Source of the DNA: Pseudomonadota bacterium
GTDB taxonomy: Bacteria; Pseudomonadota; Alphaproteobacteria; Azospirillales; Azospirillaceae
Reading direction: 5' to 3'
NCBI GenBank assembly: GCA_023416195.1
Contig: JAEZID010000325.1
Location: 1 to 7,666, forward strand
Length of the DNA: 7,666 nt
The translations under genes were made by a program, and so were the position numbers. Under the pieces are notes generated by a model. It was not told where the DNA came from. It saw nothing but the letters and a program-made list of their open reading frames with translations, and did not search any database. Below, piece after piece: positions 1 to 6,156 of this stretch. Position 1 is the stretch's first letter. The number at the start of each line of letters is the position of its first letter.

Positions 1-539
1 TCGGGCGCGGCGCGGCCGGCGTGCAGCACCTCGTCGCGCGACTCGGTCAGAAGGCCGGCGGCCGTGCGCTCGTCCATCACCTCGAAATGCGGGGCGAGGC
101 CGGCTTCCAGGGGGAAGCGGCGCAGCAGCGACTGGCAGAAAGCGTGGATCGTCTGGATCTTCATGCCGCCGGGGCAGTCCACCACCTGGGCGAACAGGCG
201 GCGGGCGGCGGTGCACGTCTCCGCGCTGGGGCGCTCGCCGCACAGGTCGTAGAGGCGGTCTTCCAGATCGGCGTCGGGCAGGGTCGCCCAGATGCCCAGC
301 GTGCGGTTGATGCGGATCGACATCTCCGCCGCCGCCGCCTTGGTGAAGGTCAGGCAGAGGATGCGGGCGGGCGGCGTGCCGGCCAGCATCAGGCGCAGCA
401 CGCGGTCGGTCAGCACCTTCGTCTTGCCGGAGCCGGCGGAGGCGCCGACCCACACCGACGACAGCGGGTCGGACGCGCGCCGCTGCGCCACGTTGGGGTC
501 GAGCGGCAGGTCGCGGGCGGGCAGGGTGGTCAGGGTCAT
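1..539 (-). CDS. addA: Double-strand break repair helicase-nuclease subunit AddA, N-terminal part (cut by window edge)
   Basis: This is the first 179 residues of AddA, the UvrD-type (SF1A) helicase subunit of AddAB, which unwinds and resects double-strand breaks to start recombination. Visible motifs are a Q-motif glutamine (Q19), Walker A GASAGSGKT (residues 32-40), motif Ia around LTFTKAAAAEM (63-73) and the QTIHAFC segment (129-135) typical of UvrD/RecB-like helicases. The C-terminal helicase and nuclease domains lie beyond the left edge (AddA is usually about 1,150 residues). The ATG at 539 is chosen because a GGAG (550-553) sits 10 nt upstream and the usual short N-terminal lead precedes the Q motif. 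I saw no better in-frame start upstream. The gene follows addB on the same strand but is separated from it by 151 bp filled mostly by a hairpin repeat, unlike the close packing of the rest of the operon. Identification is firm; only the 3' extent is unknown. Confidence 0.95.
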   Translation of the reverse strand, partial: MTLTTLPARDLPLDPNVAQRRASDPLSSVWVGASAGSGKTKVLTDRVLRLMLAGTPPARILCLTFTKAAAAEMSIRINRTLGIWATLPDADLEDRLYDLCGERPSAETCTAARRLFAQVVDCPGGMKIQTIHAFCQSLLRRFPLEAGLAPHFEVMDERTAAGLLTESRDEVLHAGRAAP

Positions 540-573
540 GGCGCGGCCGCTCCGTGGGGCGTGCGGGCGATGT

Positions 574-681
574 GCCCCCTCCCCAACCCTCCCCCGCTGT
601 GCGGGAGAGGGGGCTGACTTTCCCTCTCCCGCGAAGCGGGGGAGGGAGGGGACCCATGCGAAGCATGGGGAGGGAGGGGGC
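574..681. repeat. Three-hairpin intergenic palindromic repeat between addB and addA
   Basis: This GC-rich element fills most of the addB-addA gap. An outer 10-bp stem pairs 574-583 with 672-681. It encloses three hairpins: 587-597/601-611 (11 positions, one C-A mismatch, loop TGT), 622-632/636-646 (11 positions, one T-G wobble, loop GAA) and 653-659/663-669 (7 bp, loop GAA). The first two hairpins are inverted copies of each other, so 587-611 can instead pair with 622-646 as one long stem around the loop 612-621. The blocks rich in CCCTCTCCCGC/GCGGGGGAGGG resemble short palindromic repeats scattered between genes in Azospirillum and other high-GC alphaproteobacteria; that link is from memory. 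The element starts 35 bp upstream of the addA start codon and ends 10 bp from the addB stop codon, so it would be transcribed within the operon mRNA. I saw no flanking target duplication. Confidence 0.8.
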
Positions 682-690
682 AAGCGAGCA

Positions 691-3666
691 TCACGCCTCA
701 CCCCCGTCGCCACCGGCGGACCATTCCTGAACGCGGGCCAGATGGGCGTAGTCGGTGTAGCGTGGGGCCATGGCCGGGCGGGGGCAGGAGCGGTAGGGGG
801 TGGCCGGGTCGTCGAAATGGCGGATCAGCTCTTCCAATCCGGCGCGGGCGTCGGCGGCCAGCGCGGCGGGATCGCCCTTCACGGGCTTTTCCTCGCCGGC
901 CGGGTCGCCGCCGGACAGGCGCCAGAAGGATAGTTCCGCGACCTTGTTGGCCGCGACGCCGCCGAAGCCGCCAGCCTCGGCGATGGCGGCCTCCAGGGGA
1001 AGCTGCGGGGCGAAGCCAAGCTCGATCTCGCGGGTCGAGGGCGGGGTGCCGGTCTTGTAGTCGATCAGGACCAGCCCTTCGCCGGACGAGTCGATGCGGT
1101 CGGCCTTGGCGGTCAGGGTGAAGGGGCCGGCGGGGCCGTTCAGGACCAGCTGGCCGGACACCTCGGTCGCCAGGGGCTTGGTGGTCAGGCGGCGGTCGCG
1201 CTCCAGCCCGATGAACCACTCGGCGATGCGCTCGAACCGCGGCCACCAGAAGGCCCACACGTCGGGGTGCGTGCGCAGGAGCGGGCCGAACGCCTCGCGG
1301 CCCAGGTCGAGCAGGCGGGGCAGGGCATTGTCGGGCAGCGGGCCGGGATACTCGCGCACGAACCGGTCGAGCGCCGCGTGGATGAACTGGCCCCGGTCGG
1401 CGGCGCCGGGATCGGCGGCGATGGGGTCGAGCTTCGACAGGCGCAGGACGTGGCGCGCGTAGACGGCGTAGGGGTCGCGCATCCAGGTCTCCACCTGGGT
1501 GACCGACAGCTTGCGCGGGCGGGCGGCCACCGGCGGGCGTGGTTCCGGGGGCGGAATGGGCCGCACGGCGTCCGGTTCGTCCAAGCCGCGCGCCCAGGCG
1601 AGCCAGGGTTCGCCCGCCAGGTCGATGCGCCCGTCGAGCCCCAGGGCGCGCAGCACGGTTTCCAGGCGCAGCAGCCAGCGGGACGGGACGGTGGGCGTGC
1701 CCTCCACGCGCTCGGCGCGGGTCAGCACCACCTCGGGCGCGCCGCAGGCGTGGGTGAAGTCGTGGGCGGACAGGCCGACCATGCGTTCCGGGCTGGGCAG
1801 GCCGAAGTCGCGGCGCATCGGGCGCGACATCCAGGGATCGGCGGCGGGGTCGGGCGGCCAAGTGCCCTCGTTCAGCCCGCCGAGGATCATCAGGTCGAAA
1901 TGCTGGAGGCGCGCCTCCATCGGGCCGAGGATCGACAGGCGCGGGTGCCGGCCGAAGCGCGGGCGCACCGCGCGCATCGCCATCAGCGCGTCGAGCAGCG
2001 CGGGATAGTCTTTGCCGGGAACGGCGGGGAAGCCGTCGGCGGCCTCCAGCAGTTCGTGGACGAAGCGCGCCGCCTCCTCGCCGTCGTCGTGCAGCCAGAG
2101 ATAGCCGGCGCCGGGCTGCCCGGCCTGGGCGGCGAGCTTTTCGGCGAAGGCGACGTGGGCGCGGACGAGATCGCCGATGGGCGCGTTGCTGAACAGCACC
2201 TCCATGAAGGGCGCGGCGAGGCGGGCGAGATCCTCCAGCCAGTCGATCAGGATCGCCTGCTGGTCCTTGTGCTCGAACCGTTCGGTGGCGCGGACGGCGG
2301 CGAGCAGTCCGTCGAAACCCTCGGCCGGGCGGGGGCCGCGCAGGACGGTGCGTTCCAGCGCGCGGGCGGCGTGGCGGAAGTCGGACGGGTCGCGCCCGCC
2401 GGCCGCCAGCGGGTGCTTGGCGAGCGCCAGGAGATCCAGCGGGTGCGCGCGGCTGGCCGCAAGCTCGGCGGTCAGGCGCAGGTAGGTGCCGGCGGCGGTG
2501 TGGACGAGCGGCTGGCCCGCCGAGTCGTCCACCACGATGCCCCAGCGCGACAGCGCCATGGCGACGCGGCGCGCGAGGTTCCGGTCGGGGGTGACCAGCG
2601 CCGCGCGCTTTTCCGGCGTTTCCAGCGCGTGGCGCATCAGCAATGCGATGACCGACGCCTCCTCCTCCGACGTCGGGGCGTCGATGCGGGTGAGGTTGGC
2701 GAGGGCCGTCTCGTCGAAGCCCTCCAGGTCCCGCCAGCCTTCCGTCGTCGCGGCGGGGCGCATGGCCTCGGCGATCAGGCGGGCGCGGGACGCGCGCGGT
2801 TCCTCGGCATCGTTCCACAGCCGAACCGAATCGCGCGGAGAGCCGAGCGTGTCGAGCAGATGGGCAAGCCCGTGCTGCGGGTGCGATTCGTCGCGGCGGA
2901 TGGCGTCCCAGGTCGTGTCGTCGGCGCTCTGGTCCAGGCCCGGCAGGACGACGGCGCCCTGCGGCAGGCGGGCGATGACCGCGAGAAGATCGGCGGAGGC
3001 GGGGATGGAGCCGGTGGAGCCGGCGGCGATGACCAATCCCTGCGGCGGGTCGGCGCGCCACAGCTTGGCCTGGGTTTCCAGCACGATGTTGCGGCGCTGC
3101 GCCGGGTCGGTCAGCTCGCTCTCGCCGAGGATCGCCGGCCAATGCTCGGTGACGATCTTCAGGAATTCCAGCGTGACCTGCCAGTGCTGGGCGTAGTCCG
3201 CCGGCACCAGCGAACCCAGCCGGTCGAAGGCCACGCGTTCCGTCCACACCGCGTCGATCAGCCGGCCGAGGTCGGCGCCGAGGCGCACGGCCTGCGCGGT
3301 GGTGGCGGAAACGCCCTTGGCCGACAGGATCAGACGGGCCAACATCAGCTGGCGCTTCAGGCCGCTGACCGCGTCCGGCAGTTCCAGGGGCACGCCGGGC
3401 AGTTCCTCCGCCGTCAGGCTGAGGGAGTCGGCGTCCAGTTCGCCCAGCGGGCTCATGCGCGGCAGCAGCATCGGCCGGCCGCCGGAGCGGCGCAGGAAGG
3501 CATCCCGCAGCGACCGGCAGGACCGGCGGGTCGGCAGCAGGACGGTCACGCCCGCGAGCGCCAGCGGGTCGTCGCCCACGCGCTCCACGATGCCCGCCGC
3601 CAGCGTGTCCACGAAGGACACGCCGGACGGAATCGTGAAGACCTTGGCCGCCGGATCGCTCATCAT
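691..3666 (-). CDS. addB: Double-strand break repair protein AddB (alphaproteobacterial type)
   Basis: AddB (991 aa) is the partner of AddA in the AddAB helicase-nuclease that processes double-strand breaks for RecA. The N-terminal ~700 residues are an inactivated helicase-like fold: the strand near residues 10-17 reads FTIPSGVSF where Bacillus AddB has a Walker A loop, followed by VLLPTRRSCRSLRDAFL. The C-terminal ~270 residues are a RecB-type PD-(D/E)XK nuclease with GQFIHAALDRF (H763), AKADRID (D856, 13 residues before D869, the same spacing as the RecB acidic pair), LIDYKTG (D869, K871) and QLPLE (Q888, E892). The protein has only three cysteines, so the four-cysteine Fe-S cluster of the Bacillus enzyme is absent; this appears usual for alphaproteobacterial AddB. 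The start is ATGATG at 3661-3666 and either ATG could be used. It lies 7 nt after the murU stop without a clear Shine-Dalgarno site, suggesting translational coupling. The stop TGA is at 691-693. Confidence 0.95.
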   Translation of the reverse strand: MMSDPAAKVFTIPSGVSFVDTLAAGIVERVGDDPLALAGVTVLLPTRRSCRSLRDAFLRRSGGRPMLLPRMSPLGELDADSLSLTAEELPGVPLELPDAVSGLKRQLMLARLILSAKGVSATTAQAVRLGADLGRLIDAVWTERVAFDRLGSLVPADYAQHWQVTLEFLKIVTEHWPAILGESELTDPAQRRNIVLETQAKLWRADPPQGLVIAAGSTGSIPASADLLAVIARLPQGAVVLPGLDQSADDTTWDAIRRDESHPQHGLAHLLDTLGSPRDSVRLWNDAEEPRASRARLIAEAMRPAATTEGWRDLEGFDETALANLTRIDAPTSEEEASVIALLMRHALETPEKRAALVTPDRNLARRVAMALSRWGIVVDDSAGQPLVHTAAGTYLRLTAELAASRAHPLDLLALAKHPLAAGGRDPSDFRHAARALERTVLRGPRPAEGFDGLLAAVRATERFEHKDQQAILIDWLEDLARLAAPFMEVLFSNAPIGDLVRAHVAFAEKLAAQAGQPGAGYLWLHDDGEEAARFVHELLEAADGFPAVPGKDYPALLDALMAMRAVRPRFGRHPRLSILGPMEARLQHFDLMILGGLNEGTWPPDPAADPWMSRPMRRDFGLPSPERMVGLSAHDFTHACGAPEVVLTRAERVEGTPTVPSRWLLRLETVLRALGLDGRIDLAGEPWLAWARGLDEPDAVRPIPPPEPRPPVAARPRKLSVTQVETWMRDPYAVYARHVLRLSKLDPIAADPGAADRGQFIHAALDRFVREYPGPLPDNALPRLLDLGREAFGPLLRTHPDVWAFWWPRFERIAEWFIGLERDRRLTTKPLATEVSGQLVLNGPAGPFTLTAKADRIDSSGEGLVLIDYKTGTPPSTREIELGFAPQLPLEAAIAEAGGFGGVAANKVAELSFWRLSGGDPAGEEKPVKGDPAALAADARAGLEELIRHFDDPATPYRSCPRPAMAPRYTDYAHLARVQEWSAGGDGGEA

Positions 3667-3673
3667 CGAATAC

Positions 3674-4429
3674 TCAGGTGGTGACGACGACGGTGTCGCT
3701 CTTCGACAGGAGCACCTCGGACTCGGCGAGGGCTTCCGGGGTGCCGACGTGGAACCACAGGCCGTCGTGGGCGAGGCCGTAGAGGCGCCCGGCCTCCTGC
3801 GCGCGGTCCCAGACGAGGTTGGTGGAGAAGGGGCCGTCCGGCGTGTCCTTGAACAGCTCCGGCTTCACGATCTGGACGCCGGCGAAGACGAAGGGGGCGA
3901 TCTCCATCTCGGCGCGGCGGGTCAGCCGGCCCAGCGGGTCCATGTGGTAGTCGCCGCGCCCGTCGTAGCCCACCGACTTGGTGGTCGCCATCAGCAGGAG
4001 CAGCGCGTCCATCTCGTCCGGGTTCCAGTGCGCCGCCAGACGGCGCAGCGTCGGCGACGGGCCGTCGAGCCACAGGATGTCGGCGTTGACCACGTAGATC
4101 GGCGCCTTGCCCAGATGCGGAAGGGCCTTCTTCACGCCGCCGCCGGTCTCCAGCAGCACGTCCTCCGGCGACAGGGTGATGGCCGGCTTTTTCCGCGTCT
4201 TCAGATGCTCGGCAATCATCTCGCCCTTGTAATGGCTGTTCACCACGGCGGAGGTGACGCCCGCCTCCTCCAGCCGGTCGAGCGCGTGGTCGAGCATCGG
4301 CTTGCCCAGGATGGGGATCAGGGGCTTCGGGCGCTCCAGCGTCAGCGGGCGCATGCGCAGGCCCAGGCCGGCGGCCAGCACCATGGCCTTTTTGGGCGCG
4401 TTCTTGGGCATAGACACAGCAGAGGACAT
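3674..4429 (-). CDS. murU: N-acetylmuramate alpha-1-phosphate uridylyltransferase (MurU-type nucleotidyltransferase)
   Basis: This 251-aa cytosolic nucleotidyltransferase most likely makes UDP-MurNAc from MurNAc-alpha-1-phosphate and UTP, the last step of the recycling route that bypasses de novo UDP-MurNAc synthesis (and the fosfomycin target MurA). The sugar-nucleotide pyrophosphorylase signature is clear: LAAGLGLRMRPLT (18-30) followed by RPKPLIP (K35), ETGGGVKKALP (94-104) and the metal-binding aspartate in VVNADILW (D117). The C-terminal part has APFVFAGVQI and WFHVGTPEAL, as in MurU. Length fits the family, and there is no extra acyltransferase domain as in GlmU. Placement immediately after the amgK kinase gene (2-nt gap) favours MurU over glucose-1-phosphate or mannose-1-phosphate transferases, which share the fold. 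The start is taken as the ATG at 4429, with GGAG 11 nt upstream inside amgK; the ATG at 4411 (Met7) is an alternative. It is followed 7 nt later by addB. Confidence 0.88.
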   Translation of the reverse strand: MSSAVSMPKNAPKKAMVLAAGLGLRMRPLTLERPKPLIPILGKPMLDHALDRLEEAGVTSAVVNSHYKGEMIAEHLKTRKKPAITLSPEDVLLETGGGVKKALPHLGKAPIYVVNADILWLDGPSPTLRRLAAHWNPDEMDALLLLMATTKSVGYDGRGDYHMDPLGRLTRRAEMEIAPFVFAGVQIVKPELFKDTPDGPFSTNLVWDRAQEAGRLYGLAHDGLWFHVGTPEALAESEVLLSKSDTVVVTT

Positions 4430-4431
4430 AA

Positions 4432-5448
4432 TCAATCCGGCTCCGGAACGACAAAGTCCGCGCGGGTTCCCGGCGGAAGATGCCGGGCGAACCAGTCGGC
4501 CACCGGGGCAAGCTCGGGCTTCGCGAGCTGGCCTTCCAGCAGCCGCCAGACGCGCGGCAGGTGAACGAGGTATCCACGGCGGCGCTGTTGCAGCGCCAGC
4601 CGCAAGAAGATGGCGACGATGCGCGCGTGCCGGACGGCGCCCAGCACGGCGTAGGACCGGCGGAACGCGTCGGCGTCCAGGTCCGGGAAGGCGGCGAGGT
4701 AGCGGTTCAGCAGGGCGGCCGTCAAGTCGGCGGGCACGTCGCGCCGCGCGTCCTCCAGCAGCGACACCAGATCGTAGGCGACGGGGCCGAGCCCGGCGTT
4801 CTGGTAATCGATGATGCCGGCCGCTTGGATGCCGGGGCGCGGCAGCCGCATCACGTTGTCCACATGGTAGTCGCGCAGCAGCAGCGATTGCGGACCGGCG
4901 CAGGCGGCGGGGACGACCGCGGACCAAGCCGTTTCGAGATCGGAAAGAGCCTTGTCGGACAGCGGCTTTCCGGTCGCGGCGGGAACGTAGACCTCGGCGA
5001 ACAGGGCGACTTGATTCTTGAAAAGGGCGGCGTCGTAGGTGGGCAGGTCCAGGCGCGCGGCCTCCTCCACCGGGAAGCGGCGGTGCAGCTCGATCAGGAC
5101 GTCGGTGGCGAGTTCGTAGAGGGCGCGCGGATCCGCGCCGCCGGCCAGCAGGCGCGACAGGGTGTCGTCGCCGAAATCCTCCTGAAGGGCGAGGCCGGCG
5201 GGCACGTCCGCCGCCAGGATCTCGGGGACCGAGAAGCCGAGCCGGCGCAAGCTGTCGCCGATGGCGATGAAGGGGACCAGATCCTCGGCCGGGGCGGGGG
5301 TGTCCACGAGGATGACCGTGCCGCCGCCGGGCGTCTCCACGCGCTCATAGCGGCGCGCGGAGGCGTCGCCGGCCAGCGGGTGGCGCTTGGCGTCGCCCAG
5401 GCCCTGCCGGGCGAGGAAGGCGGCGATGGCCTGCGCGCGGTCGGTCAC
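4432..5448 (-). CDS. amgK: Anomeric MurNAc/GlcNAc kinase AmgK (aminoglycoside phosphotransferase fold)
   Basis: This 338-aa protein has the aminoglycoside phosphotransferase/choline-kinase fold. The catalytic loop LLLRDYHVDNVMRL carries D193, H195 and N198, and the metal-binding aspartate is in GIIDYQNAGLGPVAYDL (D214). The N-terminal LAGDASARRYERV (about 23-37) is typical of this kinase group. With a MurU-type gene directly downstream, the likely reaction is ATP-dependent phosphorylation of MurNAc (and GlcNAc) at the anomeric carbon in the cytosol, feeding MurU for peptidoglycan recycling. AmgK proteins are about 340 aa, so the GTG start at 5448 gives the right length. That GTG overlaps the tsaE stop (GTGA, 5445-5448), a classic coupling arrangement. 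The reading frame stays open upstream to 5589, but that extension overlaps tsaE and is Pro/Arg/Gly-rich shadow sequence. An antibiotic-modifying role is unlikely because the context is housekeeping. Substrate preference between MurNAc and GlcNAc cannot be read from sequence. Confidence 0.87.
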   Translation of the reverse strand: MTDRAQAIAAFLARQGLGDAKRHPLAGDASARRYERVETPGGGTVILVDTPAPAEDLVPFIAIGDSLRRLGFSVPEILAADVPAGLALQEDFGDDTLSRLLAGGADPRALYELATDVLIELHRRFPVEEAARLDLPTYDAALFKNQVALFAEVYVPAATGKPLSDKALSDLETAWSAVVPAACAGPQSLLLRDYHVDNVMRLPRPGIQAAGIIDYQNAGLGPVAYDLVSLLEDARRDVPADLTAALLNRYLAAFPDLDADAFRRSYAVLGAVRHARIVAIFLRLALQQRRRGYLVHLPRVWRLLEGQLAKPELAPVADWFARHLPPGTRADFVVPEPD

Positions 5449-5924
5449 GGCGCCAGTTCCAGAGCGGCGAGGCGTTCGGCCCAACTGCCGTGGCCGACCA
5501 GTTCCGCCTGGCGGGCGGTCGGGCCGGTAAACGTCATGGTCAGGTCCAGGCGGTCGGCGGGCAACAGCGGACCCAGCCGGTCCGGCCATTCCACCAGCAA
5601 AACGGCCTCGGCGCGGGCTTCGTCCCAGCCGAGTTCGGTGACCTCGTCGGGGCCGGACAGGCGGTAGAGGTCGAAATGCCAGACCGGGCCGATGTCGGTG
5701 TCGTAGGTCTGCACCAGCGTGAAGGTGGGGGACGGCACCTCCGCGTCCTCCTCCGTCACCGCGCGGATCAGGGCGCGGGACAGCGCGGTCTTGCCGGCGC
5801 CCAGGTCGCCGCGCAGCGCCACGAGGTCGCCGGGGCCGAGCGCGCGCGCCAGTTGGCGGGCGAGGGCCATGGTCGCGGCCTCGTCGGGCAATGGGACGGT
5901 GCGGTGGATGGTGGGGTGCGTCAT
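5445..5924 (-). CDS. tsaE: tRNA threonylcarbamoyladenosine biosynthesis ATPase TsaE
   Basis: TsaE is the small P-loop ATPase that works with TsaB and TsaD to install threonylcarbamoyl on A37 of ANN-decoding tRNAs. The 159-aa product has Walker A GDLGAGKT (39-46), the family motif PSPTFTLVQTY (64-74), HFDLYRL (83-89) and LLVEWPDRLG (109-118) with the conserved tryptophan W113. Length is normal. The ATG at 5924 is preferred because it gives a standard N-terminus (allosteric-helix region DEAATMALARQLA); an upstream in-frame ATG at 6011 would add 29 residues that do not look like TsaE. There is no recognisable Shine-Dalgarno site before 5924, and promoter-like hexamers lie just upstream, so the mRNA may be nearly leaderless. 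It appears to be the first gene of the operon tsaE-amgK-murU-addB-addA and its stop overlaps the amgK start. Confidence 0.93.
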   Translation of the reverse strand: MTHPTIHRTVPLPDEAATMALARQLARALGPGDLVALRGDLGAGKTALSRALIRAVTEEDAEVPSPTFTLVQTYDTDIGPVWHFDLYRLSGPDEVTELGWDEARAEAVLLVEWPDRLGPLLPADRLDLTMTFTGPTARQAELVGHGSWAERLAALELAP

Positions 5925-5932
5925 GGCGCCGG

Positions 5933-5962
5933 ATTGTGGGCGAACGGCGGCACCCGCCGCAA
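5933..5962 (-). promoter_or_regulatory. Possible promoter of the tsaE-addA operon
   Basis: On the minus strand, TTGCGG (5957-5962) and CACAAT (5933-5938) are separated by 18 bp. The first matches the -35 consensus only in its TTG; the second matches TATAAT at four of six positions. A transcript starting 6-7 nt after the -10 would begin 2-3 nt before the tsaE ATG at 5924, which agrees with the missing Shine-Dalgarno site. This rests on hexamer matching alone. Confidence 0.35.
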
Positions 5963-6035
5963 GCCGGAAAGGCGAGCCGCCGCAGAGGTCACGGGGCGCA
6001 AAATCGGGCATGGCCTCTGCCTGGGGCGCATGGCT

Positions 6036-6074
6036 GACTCGATGGGCCGAATCGAGGGGCCGACTCGATGGGGT
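6036..6074. repeat. Three 13-bp tandem repeats, each beginning with a GANTC site
   Basis: Three consecutive 13-bp units read GACTCGATGGGCC (6036-6048), GAATCGAGGGGCC (6049-6061) and GACTCGATGGGGT (6062-6074). Units 1 and 2 differ at two positions, as do units 1 and 3. Each starts with GANTC, the methylation target of the alphaproteobacterial enzyme CcrM. The hexamers CTCGAT, ATCGAG and CTCGAT (6038, 6051, 6064) also alternate as inverted repeats with 7-bp spacers. The array lies in the divergent region between tsaE and the ferredoxin reductase gene, and its last base is the first base of a TTGACC -35-like box. It could be a transcription factor operator or a methylation-sensitive element; neither is proven by sequence. 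Confidence 0.75.
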
Positions 6075-6100
6075 TGACCGCCGGCCCGAAACCGGACAAT
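6074..6100 (+). promoter_or_regulatory. Possible promoter of the ferredoxin-NADP+ reductase gene
   Basis: TTGACC (6074-6079) matches the -35 consensus at five of six positions. GACAAT (6095-6100) matches TATAAT at four of six, but the spacing of 15 bp is short. A transcript from here would have a leader of about 50 nt. The coding sequence is preceded by TAAGG (6142-6146), 10 nt before the ATG, as a plausible ribosome binding site. The -35 box overlaps the end of the GANTC repeat array, so a protein or methylation mark on the array would be placed to affect initiation. The assignment is tentative. Confidence 0.3.
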
Positions 6101-6156
6101 TGAAGGCCGTTTCGCGCGCTTCCGCCGCACCACCCCGTCAATAAGGTATCGCGTCC

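Noticed and set aside
574..681. tRNA or structured non-coding RNA gene, suggested by the cloverleaf shape
   Set aside because: Loops are only 3 nt, there are no T-arm, D-arm or CCA features, and the stems are made of simple CCCTCCC/GGGAGGG repeats; a palindromic intergenic repeat explains it better.
292..933. Plus-strand frame with Pro/Arg-rich sequence across the addA-addB gap
   Set aside because: The peptide is simply the translation of the palindromic intergenic repeat plus antisense addA/addB; such peptides are known annotation artefacts.
698..3247. 849-residue minus-strand frame overlapping addB in another phase
   Set aside because: Composition is Arg/Pro/Ala/Gly-rich shadow sequence of the true addB frame, with no motifs.
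1267..3684. 805-residue plus-strand open frame antisense to addB
   Set aside because: Long antisense frames are expected opposite real genes at about 70% GC. Its translation is Arg/Gly/Ala/Gln-rich with no recognisable domain, while the opposite strand encodes complete AddB.
4432..5448. Aminoglycoside resistance phosphotransferase
   Set aside because: The fold is shared, but the downstream MurU-type gene and the RDYH/IIDYQ motif context point to amino-sugar recycling.
5449..5589. Upstream ATG at 5589 for amgK
   Set aside because: It would overlap tsaE by about 140 bp and add Pro/Arg/Gly-rich sequence; the GTG at 5448 gives the standard length and a GTGA coupling overlap.
4480..5667. 395-residue plus-strand frame opposite amgK and tsaE
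   Set aside because: GC-driven shadow; the opposite strand has clear catalytic motifs of AmgK and TsaE.
5925..6011. Upstream ATG at 6011 extending TsaE by 29 residues
   Set aside because: The added residues do not resemble a TsaE N-terminus, and starting at 5924 gives normal family length and alignment.
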